Program-made: the position numbers and the translations under genes | Source: Puniceicoccaceae bacterium | GTDB lineage: Bacteria > Verrucomicrobiota > Verrucomicrobiia > Opitutales > Coraliomargaritaceae | DNA length: 64,000 nt | Assembly: GCA_018402305.1 (NCBI GenBank) | Contig: JAGYJE010000001.1 | Coordinates: forward strand, 186,001-250,000 | Direction: 5' to 3' | In this document: one piece after another, positions 36,525 to 45,767 of the stretch | How positions within the stretch are numbered: the first letter of the stretch is position 1 | Layout of the letters: each line of letters starts with the position of its first letter | The notes under the pieces: model-generated | Seen by the model: only the letters and a program-made list of their open reading frames with translations | Databases searched by the model: none | What the model was told of the DNA's origin: nothing

Positions 36525-37547
36525 GTGATCCTCGGCATCGAAAGTTCCTGCGATGAATCGGCTCTGGCGCGGTTGGATCCGGCGCGGGGCCTTTGCGGGG
36601 AGTGGGTCCACAGTCAGATCGCTCTGCATAAACTTTACGGCGGGGTGGTGCCCGATCTGGCCAGTCGCGAGCACCTGAAAAACTTTTTTCCGCTCATGGA
36701 ACTCGCGGGTCTCGGTCCTGAACCGGGAGCCATTCGGCAGATTGCTGTCACCAATGGCCCCGGGCTGGCCGGTTGCCTGGCGCTGGGCATTGCCTTTGCC
36801 CGTAGTCTGGGGCTGGCATGGGGGGTTCCCGTGGTCGGGGTCAACCACTTGCGGGGTCATGCCTTTTCGCCCTTCATCGCCGCGCACGCTGCCTCGCCTG
36901 CCGAGTTTGAGGGGGCGCTCGCGGCCTATCTCCCGCAGCTCGGGCTGATCGTTTCGGGCGGCAACACGATCCTCTTTGAGATCGATGTAAACCGCCGGCT
37001 CTCGGTGCTGGCCGAGACGGTGGACGATGCAGCCGGTGAGGCCCTCGACAAGGGCGCGAAGCTGCTCGGGCTGCCCTATCCGGGCGGACCGCAGGTCGAG
37101 CGCATTGCGGCCGGCGGGGATGCCTCGGTTTTTGAGTTTCCTAAAGCGATCGCCCCGCGCAACGAGCGGCGCTTCAGCTTTTCGGGGCTCAAGACGAGCC
37201 TGCGCTACCGCATCGAGAAAATGAGCGATGCGGAGTTGGCCGCCAGCTTGCCGGACCTGTGCGCCGGGTATCAAAAAGCGGTCATCGACCAATTGGTGGG
37301 CAAGACGCGGCACCTCATCCAGGCCGGTCACTACAAAAGCCTCGGGCTCTCCGGGGGTGTTTCCAATAACCGGGCACTGCGCAGCGCCATGGAGCGTCTG
37401 GCGAAGCGCTACCAGATGCCCTGCCTCATCGCGCAGCCTCAGCACACCGGCGACAACGCCGCGATGATTGCCTTTGCCGCCCACGTCGATCCCGGTGGCT
37501 TGGCGACGGGTGATTTCAGTATCGAGCCTGCTCTGCGGCTGGCCTAA
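36525..37547 (+). CDS. tsaD: tRNA N6-adenosine threonylcarbamoyltransferase
   Basis: 340 residues from a GTG start 3 bp after the lpdA stop. ILGIESSCDESA opens the ASKHA fold. The metal-binding HLRGH motif lies near residues 106-110, IVSGGNT near 144 and SGGVSNNRALR near 277. The protein makes the t6A37 modification of ANN-decoding tRNAs with TsaB/C/E. It sits at the head of the murD-ftsQ group and may be cotranscribed with it (12 bp to murD). Confidence 0.93.
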   Translation: MILGIESSCDESALARLDPARGLCGEWVHSQIALHKLYGGVVPDLASREHLKNFFPLMELAGLGPEPGAIRQIAVTNGPGLAGCLALGIAFARSLGLAWGVPVVGVNHLRGHAFSPFIAAHAASPAEFEGALAAYLPQLGLIVSGGNTILFEIDVNRRLSVLAETVDDAAGEALDKGAKLLGLPYPGGPQVERIAAGGDASVFEFPKAIAPRNERRFSFSGLKTSLRYRIEKMSDAELAASLPDLCAGYQKAVIDQLVGKTRHLIQAGHYKSLGLSGGVSNNRALRSAMERLAKRYQMPCLIAQPQHTGDNAAMIAFAAHVDPGGLATGDFSIEPALRLA

Positions 37548-37558
37548 AACAGGTTGCC

Positions 37559-38833
37559 ATGAAACAAACCATCGCGATCTTCGGAGCGGGTCAAAGCGGG
37601 CAGGCGGCCCGGCGGCTGGCGCACTCGCTGGGGCAGGCTACGGTGCTCTACGACGAAGGCGGGCAGGGGGATGCGACCGATTTTTCCACGGCGGACTGTG
37701 AGCGATTCGATGCCTTTGTCTTCAGCCCCGGATTTGCTGAGGAGCATCCCTGGCGACGCGCAGCGGTCGAGACCGGACGACCCTGTCTGAGCGAGTTGGC
37801 CTTCGCGGCGGCTCACTGGCGGGGGCCGCTCATCGGCATCACCGGGACCAATGGCAAAACCACGCTGACGCAATTACTCGCATCTGCTCTGGGAGCGTTG
37901 GACGGGCAACCCGGCCGTCCATGCGCCAGCGTCGCCGCCGGCAACATCGGCTACCCGCTCGCCGATACCGTGCTTTCGCACGTAAATCGAGAATCGACCG
38001 TCGCGGTGCTCGAGATCAGCTCTTTTCAAGCGGAGCTCAGCCAGTCACTTCGCCTGGATGGCCTGCTCTGGACCAATTTCGCGGAGGACCACCTCGATCG
38101 CTATCTGACCATGGAGGCCTATTTCGAAGCCAAGGCGCAGCTTTTCGACTGCCTGAAGCCGGGCGCCCCTTGCTTTGTCGGCCCGCAGGTCGTTCCGTGG
38201 ATCGAGCAGGGGCGGCGGGCCGGTCAGGCGTATAGACAAGCCGAGGCCGACGCCGAGCTGCTCAACCAGCTGCCTGCGGACTCAGCCTTCCGCCGCGCTC
38301 CAAATCGTGAAAATTTCAGTCTGGCGGCCTCGTGGTGGCAGCAGCGCGGGCTGCCTATCGAAGTGCTGGTCCGCGCCGCCGGGGAATTCCGGCCTGCAGC
38401 GCATCGCCTTGAGTTCGTCGCCGAGGTCGGCGGCGTTCGTTTCTGGGACGATTCCAAGGCGACGAATTTCCACGCTGCCTTGGCCGCCATCGAATCGATC
38501 GATCGACCCCTCGTCTGGATCGGAGGGGGGCGGGCCAAAGGCGGTGATGTGGCAGCCTTTGCCAGAGCCGTTGCGGCCCAAGTGGATAAGGTTGTGCTCT
38601 ACGGTGAGGCGGCCAGCGCCATGGTCGAGGCCATGTGTGGATGCGGTGTGCCGGTTGTGCGGCAGGATTCATTCGCGGACGCCGTGCGGGCTGCGGCCGG
38701 AAAGGCCGCTTCTTTGCATGGGGCACATGTGCTGCTCAGTCCCGGTTTCGCCAGTTTTGATCAATTTCGTTCCTACAGGGAACGGGGAAAATCTTTCAGG
38801 GAGTTGGTTTTAGGTTTGAAGCGTGGGGGATAG
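37559..38833 (+). CDS. murD: UDP-N-acetylmuramoyl-L-alanine:D-glutamate ligase
   Basis: 424 residues. The N-terminal Rossmann motif is GAGQSGQAARRL. The Mur ligase ATP loop GITGTNGKTTLTQ lies near residues 97-109, and EISSFQAELS, NFAEDHLDRY and WDDSKATN follow in the expected order. The enzyme adds D-glutamate to UDP-MurNAc-L-Ala in the cytoplasm. It is slightly shorter than E. coli MurD, mainly in the first domain. It is the first dcw gene here; mraY, murE and murF are not in the window. Confidence 0.92.
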   Translation: MKQTIAIFGAGQSGQAARRLAHSLGQATVLYDEGGQGDATDFSTADCERFDAFVFSPGFAEEHPWRRAAVETGRPCLSELAFAAAHWRGPLIGITGTNGKTTLTQLLASALGALDGQPGRPCASVAAGNIGYPLADTVLSHVNRESTVAVLEISSFQAELSQSLRLDGLLWTNFAEDHLDRYLTMEAYFEAKAQLFDCLKPGAPCFVGPQVVPWIEQGRRAGQAYRQAEADAELLNQLPADSAFRRAPNRENFSLAASWWQQRGLPIEVLVRAAGEFRPAAHRLEFVAEVGGVRFWDDSKATNFHAALAAIESIDRPLVWIGGGRAKGGDVAAFARAVAAQVDKVVLYGEAASAMVEAMCGCGVPVVRQDSFADAVRAAAGKAASLHGAHVLLSPGFASFDQFRSYRERGKSFRELVLGLKRGG

Positions 38834-38890
38834 GCCCGTTAAGGTGTCTGGTTTAAGGAGTTACAGGCTCTCAAACACCTCATTTTTATT

Positions 38891-40258
38891 ATGAAAATAT
38901 CCAAAGTTCTCGGTTGTGTTCTCGGTCTTCACCTCGGCGTGGTTTCCATCCTTCTTGTGCAGCCCGGCTGCCAAACCAGCCAGCCGCCCACACAAACTTA
39001 CACGCAGGAGCGCACCGCTCCGGCCGACCAATCGGTGACACCCGCACTGTCCGTAGGATCCATCCCCGCGACCCGACCAACCGAGCCTGCACGATCAACC
39101 GAGCCTTCACGATCAACCGAGCCTTCACTCTCTGGCCGGATTTTGCGCGGCGAGCCGGAGATGACCTCATCGGTGCCCGGCGCATCGGTGCCCGGCGCAT
39201 CGGGGAGTTATCGCGACGGCTTCGAGGCAGGCCGCCTTGGAGATCCTAACAGTGCTGCTTTGGATTTTGCGTTTAATGCCGGCTTCGATGATGGCAATTT
39301 CGGGGAATTTGATGATGTCGAGCCAATCGCTCCCCTCGCGCGCGGGGGCCAGCCCGGCCAGCCCGGCCAGCCCGGCCAGAGCGTGGGCGTGGGCGTGGCC
39401 GGTGAGTCCTTTCAAAGCTATACGATCAAAAGTGGTGATAATTTGTGGACAATTGCCAAGCGAAACAACGTTTCGCTAAATGAGCTCTATGCGGCTAACG
39501 GGCTCGACAAAAACTCTATTCTTCACATCGGCCAGGAAATTCAAATCCCCGTCGAGGGAGGTAGCGCATCGGTCACTACGGTTACGGCTGACAGTTACCA
39601 GCCCACCTCGTTTGCCCAGGGCAGCACAGGCTATACCGTAAAGCGGGGTGATACGCTTTCAAAAATCGCCCGTCAGTATGGCACCACAGTCAACGCCATC
39701 AAGGCCGCAAACAATAGGAACTCCGATAGGATACGGATCGGTGAAGATCTTGTCATTCCGGTCTCGGGTGCGGGTGATTCCAGCTCAGCGCAGCCTTCCG
39801 GTTCGTCCAGCGCACCCGGCACGACAGCAGCACCCAGCGACTCCGGTTCCCGCACGCACACGGTGAAGGCGGGCGAATTTCCGGGCACCATTGCCCGTCA
39901 GTATGGTATGACTACAGCAGAATTGCTGGCGATCAATGGCATCACAGACCCCCGCAGGCTCCAGGTCGGCCAGACGCTCCGGATCAGTGGCTCCGCTTCT
40001 TCGCAAAATGCCGACTCGCGCCCGGAAACTCGGAGCACTCCCTCCGCTGCCACCGTAGTACCACCCGGCCCCACCACCCGCCCAACCACTTCAGGAATCT
40101 CTCGCTCGCAAGACCCGGTCGAGATTCAAGTCATTGAAGCAGATCCGCTGGTTGAGGGGGCTATTTCAGAAGCCGATGCCGACGCCATTTCAGAAGCCGA
40201 TGCCGACGCCATGTTTGAGGGCGCTGTCGAGATACCCGTCATCCGGCTGGAGGAATAG
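38891..40258 (+). CDS. Secreted LysM-domain protein with internal repeats
   Basis: 455 residues. A hydrophobic N-terminus ends at QPGCQTSQ, perhaps a lipoprotein site although the lipobox is weak. Three LysM domains bind peptidoglycan: SYTIKSGDNLWTIAKRNNVS (~174), GYTVKRGDTLSKIARQYG (~248) and HTVKAGEFPGTIARQYGM (~318). Linkers are Pro/Ser/Thr-rich. The C-terminus is acidic (SEADADAISEADADA). Four in-frame DNA repeats encode the linkers. Its position between murD and ftsW suggests a cell-wall binding or division-site role (inference). No hydrolase domain is present. Confidence 0.85.
   Translation: MKISKVLGCVLGLHLGVVSILLVQPGCQTSQPPTQTYTQERTAPADQSVTPALSVGSIPATRPTEPARSTEPSRSTEPSLSGRILRGEPEMTSSVPGASVPGASGSYRDGFEAGRLGDPNSAALDFAFNAGFDDGNFGEFDDVEPIAPLARGGQPGQPGQPGQSVGVGVAGESFQSYTIKSGDNLWTIAKRNNVSLNELYAANGLDKNSILHIGQEIQIPVEGGSASVTTVTADSYQPTSFAQGSTGYTVKRGDTLSKIARQYGTTVNAIKAANNRNSDRIRIGEDLVIPVSGAGDSSSAQPSGSSSAPGTTAAPSDSGSRTHTVKAGEFPGTIARQYGMTTAELLAINGITDPRRLQVGQTLRISGSASSQNADSRPETRSTPSAATVVPPGPTTRPTTSGISRSQDPVEIQVIEADPLVEGAISEADADAISEADADAMFEGAVEIPVIRLEE
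39091..39126. repeat. 18-bp direct repeat x2 in the LysM gene
   Basis: Two exact copies of an 18-bp unit beginning ACGATCAACCGAGCC encode the Thr/Glu/Ser/Arg linker. The length is a multiple of three, so the frame is kept. Confidence 0.9.
39171..39200. repeat. 15-bp direct repeat x2 in the LysM gene
   Basis: CGGTGCCCGGCGCAT occurs twice in tandem and encodes VPGAS VPGAS in the linker before the first LysM domain. Confidence 0.9.
39349..39375. repeat. 9-bp tandem repeat x3 in the LysM gene
   Basis: CCAGCCCGG is repeated three times and encodes a Gln-Pro-Gly tripeptide series just before the first LysM domain. Confidence 0.9.
40163..40210. repeat. 24-bp direct repeat x2 in the LysM gene
   Basis: Two exact 24-bp copies encode the acidic C-terminal octapeptide SEADADAI and its near-duplicate. 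Confidence 0.9.
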
Positions 40259-40310
40259 CTGACGCACTCCGACGCACGCCGCCGGCACAGTGTAAAGAAG
40301 ACCCCATCGA

Positions 40311-41453
40311 ATGAATGCCCGTAAGGATCCGCCTCAGTCAACTTGGCGCATCCCGCCCATAGGGTTATTTTTGATCCTCATTGTGTTCGGGCTAACCTTC
40401 CTCGGCCTGGTCACATTGTTCAGCGTCTCGCAGTCGATGCAGGAGGATCCCACGACGCTCCTGCGCAAGCAACTCATCTGGCTGGTCATTGCGACAATGG
40501 CCGGCGGCGTCGCCCTCTTTATCAATTTGGAGGCCCTTCGGCAGTATGCCTACCTCCTCGGGGTGGGTGCCTTGGTGCTTCTTGTACTCGTACTCATTCC
40601 CGGGATCGGGGTGGAGGTCAATGGCGCCCGTCGCTGGATGGACTTTGGCTTCATGCGCCTGCAAGTCTCCGAGATTGGAAAGCTGGGGCTGATCTTCGCC
40701 CTGGCTCACTACCTGGCCGCCCATCGCCGGGATATGGAGCGGCCGGTTAAGGGCTTTCTCGCGCCCTGTGGTATTCTGGGGATCTTTTGCGGCTTGATTA
40801 TTCTGGAGCCGGACTTCGGTACTGCGTTTCTCTGCGGCGCCGTGGGCGGATGTTTGCTCTTCCTCGCCGGCGTTCGCTTGAAATACCTAATCCCAACGGC
40901 TCTTGGCGCGCTCACTTTGTTTTGTGTCGCGGTCTATCACGACCCGGTCCGGCTTCAGCGTATCACCTCCTTCCTTGATGTGGAGGGCAATCGAAGCGAC
41001 AGCGCCTACCAACTCTGGCAGGGCATCCTCGCCTTCGGTGCCGGCGGCCTGCATGGCGTCGGACTGGGGGAGGGGCGCCAACAGCTATCCTTCCTGCCCG
41101 AGGCCCATACGGACTTTATTTTTGCCATCGTGGGTGAGGAACTCGGCTTCCCCTTTACCGCAGGGGTCGTCCTTCTTTTTCTCACACTGTTCTTTATCGG
41201 GGTGCTTCAGCTCAAGCGCGCCCCTAACCTGTATCAATACCTGCTGGTTATGGGGGCGCTGCTTCTCATCACCTTTCAGGCCCTGATCAATATCGGAGTT
41301 GTCACCGGATGCCTGCCCACTAAAGGTATGTCCCTGCCCTTTATTTCTTACGGGGGCTCCAACCTTGTCCTTATGTTTACACTGATCGGTATTTTGCTCA
41401 ACGGGTTCCGTACTTGGGACCTTCCTTCGCTGAGGAGGCAGCGGGAGCTGTGA
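40311..41453 (+). CDS. ftsW: Cell division SEDS-family glycosyltransferase FtsW
   Basis: 380 residues with about ten membrane segments. SEDS motifs are present: NGARRWMDFGFMRLQVSEIGKL (~104-125), ILEPDFGTAF near 164 and the C-terminal PFISYGGSNL near 343-352. FtsW polymerises lipid II at the division septum with a class B PBP. RodA is the close paralogue; the dcw context favours FtsW. The stop overlaps the murG GTG start (GTGA). Confidence 0.9.
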   Translation: MNARKDPPQSTWRIPPIGLFLILIVFGLTFLGLVTLFSVSQSMQEDPTTLLRKQLIWLVIATMAGGVALFINLEALRQYAYLLGVGALVLLVLVLIPGIGVEVNGARRWMDFGFMRLQVSEIGKLGLIFALAHYLAAHRRDMERPVKGFLAPCGILGIFCGLIILEPDFGTAFLCGAVGGCLLFLAGVRLKYLIPTALGALTLFCVAVYHDPVRLQRITSFLDVEGNRSDSAYQLWQGILAFGAGGLHGVGLGEGRQQLSFLPEAHTDFIFAIVGEELGFPFTAGVVLLFLTLFFIGVLQLKRAPNLYQYLLVMGALLLITFQALINIGVVTGCLPTKGMSLPFISYGGSNLVLMFTLIGILLNGFRTWDLPSLRRQREL

Positions 41454-42577
41454 CCAAGATTATGATTGCCTGTGGGGGCACAGGCGGGCACCTCGCTCCG
41501 GGGATCGCGGTGGCTGAGGCCTTGCAGGGGCGGGGGCATGAGTGTCGCCTCCTCATTAGCAAGAAGCAGGTCGATTCTGCGCTCGTTGAAAAATACAGCC
41601 ACCTCAAATTTGAAAAGATGCCCGGTCGTGCCTTTGCGGGCAGTCTTACGGCGCGGGCGGCGTTTTTACCCAGCCTCATTTCCGGTTTTGTTAGTGCGCG
41701 TCGGCTGCTCCGTGAGGAGAAGCCGGATCTGGTACTACTCTTTGGCGGGTTCCTTTCGCTGGGGCTCGGCTTGGCCTCAAAGAGCCTGCAGATCCCCGTC
41801 GCCCTGCATGAGGCCAATTGTCGGCCGGGTAGGGCGGTACGCTTCATCAAACGCCTGGCTGACCGCGTCTACCTGCCCGAGGGAATGCGCCTCGGCGGTG
41901 TCCCACCAGAGCGGATACGTTACTACGGCTACCCTGTGCGTAAAGAGATTAAACACTGTTTGAAGGCCGAGGCCTGGAAGCGCCTTGATATCAAGGTTTC
42001 CAACAAGCTTCTCGTGGTCATCGGGGGCAGTCAGGGGGCCACCGCGCTCAATGAGTGGGTCACGAATAATTTTTCGGAGCTGGCGAAGCGTGGAATCTCC
42101 ATCTACTGCGTGACGGGGCTCGGCAATAGCTCAGAGAGCACGCTCCACGAGATCGGCCTTCATCAGGTGGAGGTCATGGCAAAGTTTATTCCCTTTTCTA
42201 ATAATATGGGCGACGTGATTTCAGCGGCGGATCTGGTTGTCTCGCGTGCCGGTGCGGGCTCGATCGCTGAGATCATCCGCTGCCGCGCACCGTCCATTTT
42301 AATCCCCTACCCCTATGCGGCGGACGACCATCAGCAGGCCAATGCGGAAGCCCATGAGCAGCGGGGCGCTGGGCTACTTCTTCGGCAGGACCGACTGGGG
42401 GAACTCACCCGGGAAGTGTCTGGGCTGATGTTTAACGACTGGCTGCTGGCCAAGTTTAAGACCAACCTGGAGCGTCTCGACCGCTTCGATTCAAGTGAGC
42501 GTATTGCCGGTGATCTCCTCGCTATTTGCCAGAGCCGGACTGTCGCGCAGACTGAGGAATTTGAGGTGAAACCATGA
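41450..42577 (+). CDS. murG: UDP-GlcNAc:undecaprenyl-PP-MurNAc-pentapeptide GlcNAc transferase
   Basis: 375 residues from the GTG at 41450, which overlaps the ftsW stop and has AGGAGG about 12 bp upstream. An ATG at 41462 is the alternative. The N-terminal GGTGGHLAPG loop is diagnostic. GGSQGA lies near residue 191 and the UDP-GlcNAc site SRAGAGSIAEI near 265. MurG makes lipid II at the inner membrane face. Its TGA overlaps the murCB ATG. Confidence 0.93.
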   Translation: MTKIMIACGGTGGHLAPGIAVAEALQGRGHECRLLISKKQVDSALVEKYSHLKFEKMPGRAFAGSLTARAAFLPSLISGFVSARRLLREEKPDLVLLFGGFLSLGLGLASKSLQIPVALHEANCRPGRAVRFIKRLADRVYLPEGMRLGGVPPERIRYYGYPVRKEIKHCLKAEAWKRLDIKVSNKLLVVIGGSQGATALNEWVTNNFSELAKRGISIYCVTGLGNSSESTLHEIGLHQVEVMAKFIPFSNNMGDVISAADLVVSRAGAGSIAEIIRCRAPSILIPYPYAADDHQQANAEAHEQRGAGLLLRQDRLGELTREVSGLMFNDWLLAKFKTNLERLDRFDSSERIAGDLLAICQSRTVAQTEEFEVKP

Positions 42578-44829
42578 CGGATTCGCAGGAGACATTTTTA
42601 TTTTTTGGCGTCGGCGGAATGGGTATGGCGCCCCTCGCTGGCTGGATGGCGGAGGCAGGGTATTCTATTTGTGGATACGATGCGCACCTTCAGGAGCGTG
42701 TTCGCTACTGGCTCGATGGGGCGGGCGTGCGGCTGGAGGACTTTATTTTCCCGGAGCAGGTCAGCGCCTTCACCACGCTGGTCTACTCCAGCGCCGTGGC
42801 GCCGGAGCATCCGGTGCTTGTGGCCGCTCGGGAAGCGGGGCTCCAGTTGCTGCGGCGCGGTGAGATGCTCGCTGAGCTGGCCCGCGACCGCCGCCTCATC
42901 GCGATCGTTGGCAGCCACGGTAAGACCACGACTTCGGGCATGATTGCCCATGGCATCCAGCGCGAGGGCATCCCGTGCAATTATATTTTGGGCGGTTTGT
43001 TTGCCGATGGGAGCACGCCGCCGTGGCGTTTTGAGGCCGCGACTCCGTGGCTGGTTGCCGAAATCGACGAGAGCGATGGCACGATCGAAGGCTTTTCTCC
43101 GGACACAACCGTCTTGCTCAATATCGACTGGGACCATGCCGACCACTACGCGACTCCCCGGGAACTGGAGGGGGCATTTCTTGGGCTGATGGACCGCACC
43201 GGGGCGAGTGTTGTTTTGCCCGAAAACTGCCCGCTCCGTCCGTCGACGGCTGTGGCAGTCGCGCAGTTCACCGGTGCGGCTGACAGGCTTGCGCTGCACG
43301 CGCCCGCGTTGGGACGTTTTAATCAGCTCAATGGCGATGCGGCTGCCGCTGTGCTCGGGCGTTTTCGTACGCAACTGCAAGCGGATTTGCTGACAGGCTT
43401 TCCGGGCATGGCGCGGCGCCAGGCAAGGCTCTATACGAGCCCGGGCTTAACCATCATCGAAGACTACGCGCACCATCCTACGGAGATCGATGCCCTCCTC
43501 GAGTGTCTGCGTGCCAACAAGCCGGAAAAGCGCTTGATGGTGGTTTTTCAGCCCCATCGCTTTTCCCGGACCCGGCAGTTCAAAGCGGCCTTCGCGCAGT
43601 CGCTGGGTGCGGCGGATTCGGTCTTCCTGTTGCCGGTCTACCCCGCCCATGAGAGCGGTTCGGTGGGCACGGCCATGCGTGATCTGGCGGCGGAGTTTTC
43701 GGAAACGGCCCCCGTTGTCCTGACTTTTGATCGGACGGGTATGCAGGCGCTGGCCGAAGCGGTCGAGCTGGCCTCCCAGACGAGTGGGGTGCAGGTCGCC
43801 TTTGTCGGTGCGGGCGATATCGAGGAATTTGCCACCGCCTTCACCGCTCTGATGGAGACTCGACGGGAAAGGCCTGCCGATCTGCCGCTAGTGCGAGCGG
43901 CTTGGCGGCGCTACCTGGAAACGCGGCTATCCCCGGACTGCTTGGTTAAGTTCGACGAGCCCCTCGCGAATAAGACGACGATGCGCATCGGCGGGGCGGC
44001 CCGCTTCTACGCCGAGCCGGCTAATTTGAGTGATTTGCTTGTTCTTCTGCGAGCTGCCCGGCTTTTTAACTTGCCGGTTTTTCATATGGGTCGGGGGTCG
44101 AATCTTCTGGTCAGTGATGGCGGTTTTGATGGACTCGTTGTGCGCTTTTCAGCAGGGGCCTGGCGTCGGGTGGAATCGCTCGACGGTGGTCGAATCTGGG
44201 CCGGAGCCGGTGGTCGTTTGAAGGAAATTTGCGGCTTCGCGGCCAAGCAGGGGTTGAGCGGCTTCGAGTTCCTCGAGGGCATCCCCGGCGCGGTCGGTGG
44301 TGCCCTGCGCATGAATGCCGGTGCCATGGGGAGCTGGATGTTCGATCTGGTCGAGCGGGTGCAGCTGCTCGATGAGTTTGGCGTCTTCCATGATTTGCCA
44401 AAAGAGGCCTTTCACTTCGGCTACCGGAAGGTGGAGGAAATCAGCCGGGGCATTGCCCTCGGGGCGATTCTGAAGGGAGCGGACTCCGAGGCGGAAGCGT
44501 CTATTCGCGGGCGGATTGACAGCTACTCAACGACGCGCAAAGAGAGCCAGCCGCGCGGGGCCAGCGCGGGCTGTATCTTCAAAAATCCCGAGGGGAGCTA
44601 CGCCGGTAAACTCATTGATGAACTCGGCATCAAGGGCATGGCGGTGGGCGGGGCGGAGGTCTCTGCCGTGCATGGCAATTTTATCGTCAATCAGGGCGGA
44701 GCCACGGCGGCGGATGTCATCGAACTGGTCCGCCGGGTGCGGGCCAAGGTGAAGGCGGAAACTGGCTATATCCTGGAGCCTGAAGTCTTGCTTGTTGGGC
44801 AATCGTGGGAGGATGTATTGGCCGAATGA
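42574..44829 (+). CDS. murC-murB: Bifunctional UDP-N-acetylmuramate:L-alanine ligase / UDP-MurNAc dehydrogenase (MurC-MurB fusion)
   Basis: 751 residues. Residues ~1-440 are MurC: FFGVGGMGMAPLA, ATP loop GSHGKTTTSG near 112-121, EIDESDGT near 163, and YAHHPTEI with QPHRFSRTR near 298-332. Residues ~450-751 are MurB: NKTTMRIGGAARF near 466, FAD loop GRGSNLLVSDGGF near 507, GIPGAVGGALRMNAGA near 570, SAGCIFKNPEG near 666 and the final LEPEV. The fusion joins the last two steps to UDP-MurNAc-L-Ala: reduction of enolpyruvate, then addition of Ala. No internal stop or linker disorder is seen. It overlaps murG and ddl by ATGA junctions. Confidence 0.93.
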   Translation: MTDSQETFLFFGVGGMGMAPLAGWMAEAGYSICGYDAHLQERVRYWLDGAGVRLEDFIFPEQVSAFTTLVYSSAVAPEHPVLVAAREAGLQLLRRGEMLAELARDRRLIAIVGSHGKTTTSGMIAHGIQREGIPCNYILGGLFADGSTPPWRFEAATPWLVAEIDESDGTIEGFSPDTTVLLNIDWDHADHYATPRELEGAFLGLMDRTGASVVLPENCPLRPSTAVAVAQFTGAADRLALHAPALGRFNQLNGDAAAAVLGRFRTQLQADLLTGFPGMARRQARLYTSPGLTIIEDYAHHPTEIDALLECLRANKPEKRLMVVFQPHRFSRTRQFKAAFAQSLGAADSVFLLPVYPAHESGSVGTAMRDLAAEFSETAPVVLTFDRTGMQALAEAVELASQTSGVQVAFVGAGDIEEFATAFTALMETRRERPADLPLVRAAWRRYLETRLSPDCLVKFDEPLANKTTMRIGGAARFYAEPANLSDLLVLLRAARLFNLPVFHMGRGSNLLVSDGGFDGLVVRFSAGAWRRVESLDGGRIWAGAGGRLKEICGFAAKQGLSGFEFLEGIPGAVGGALRMNAGAMGSWMFDLVERVQLLDEFGVFHDLPKEAFHFGYRKVEEISRGIALGAILKGADSEAEASIRGRIDSYSTTRKESQPRGASAGCIFKNPEGSYAGKLIDELGIKGMAVGGAEVSAVHGNFIVNQGGATAADVIELVRRVRAKVKAETGYILEPEVLLVGQSWEDVLAE

Positions 44830-45767
44830 ATGACACGATCCGCATTTTGGTTCTTTACGGAGGTCTCGGCACCGAGCGCGAGGTTTCCTTGCACAGTGGT
44901 GCGGCCATCGCGGGCGCGCTGAGCGAGCACGCGGCGGTGCGGCCTGTAGTTTTGGAAACGGAGGCCCTGCCGGAGGGGATTTGCCCGGAAAGTGATCTGA
45001 TCTTTCCGGCGCTGCATGGGACCTTTGGTGAGGACGGGCGGCTGCAGGCCTTGCTCGAATCAGCGGGTATTACCTACTGCGGGAGCGATGCGGAGGCCAG
45101 TCGCCTCTGCATGGATAAGGCGGCCACCAAGGCAATCGCCCGCGAGGCAGGCGTCCCCGTGCCGGAGGCGATTGCCTTCGACGGTGCCCGGGCCCCGTTG
45201 GCCGACGCGGTCATTGCGCAGCTCGGCAGCTCGCTCGTGATCAAGCCCGCCGACCAGGGGAGCAGTGTGGGGCTTCACTTTACCGAGCACCGCTCTGCGC
45301 TGGGTGTGACGCTATCCGGCATTCGCTCGGGGCAGTGGCTGATCGAGCAACGCATTCGCGGGCGCGAACTCACGGTCGGCGTGCTTGAGGGGCGGGCGAT
45401 GGGGATCGTCGAGATCGTCAGTCAATCCGGAGTCTATGACTACGCGGCAAAATACACCCCCGGGTCCACGGCGTATCATGCCCCCGCCGATTTGCCCGCT
45501 GCGATCGAAGCACACATCAAAGCCCACGCGGAGCTGCTCTTCACCGCCTGCGGTTGTCGCGACTTTGCGCGGATCGATTTTCTGCTCGAAGGAGAGACGC
45601 CCTACTTTCTGGAAATCAATACGCTTCCCGGACTCACCGAGACCAGTCTGCTGCCGAAAAGCGCTGCCTGCATCGGCCTTGATTTCGTCGCCCTGGCCGC
45701 CGCGCTGGTCGCGCCCGGTGAGGCCCGCCTGCGGGCCCGAAAAGGGGAGGGAGGCAGCCTGTGCTAG
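44826..45767 (+). CDS. ddl: D-alanine:D-alanine ligase
   Basis: 313 residues from the ATG overlapping the murCB stop. An ATP-grasp enzyme: YGGLGTEREVSLHSG near residue 9, HGTFGEDG near 64, KPADQGSSVGL near 143 and the metal-binding DFLLEGETPYFLEINTLPGLTETSLLP near 255-281. It makes D-Ala-D-Ala for the pentapeptide. The order murC-murB-ddl-ftsQ is a classic dcw arrangement. It overlaps the ftsQ start. Confidence 0.93.
   Translation: MNDTIRILVLYGGLGTEREVSLHSGAAIAGALSEHAAVRPVVLETEALPEGICPESDLIFPALHGTFGEDGRLQALLESAGITYCGSDAEASRLCMDKAATKAIAREAGVPVPEAIAFDGARAPLADAVIAQLGSSLVIKPADQGSSVGLHFTEHRSALGVTLSGIRSGQWLIEQRIRGRELTVGVLEGRAMGIVEIVSQSGVYDYAAKYTPGSTAYHAPADLPAAIEAHIKAHAELLFTACGCRDFARIDFLLEGETPYFLEINTLPGLTETSLLPKSAACIGLDFVALAAALVAPGEARLRARKGEGGSLC

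Noticed and set aside
38839-38880. Weak inverted repeat after murD as a terminator
   Set aside because: Short arms (AGGTGT/ACACCT) with a loop of ~27 nt and no strong T-run, so not convincing.
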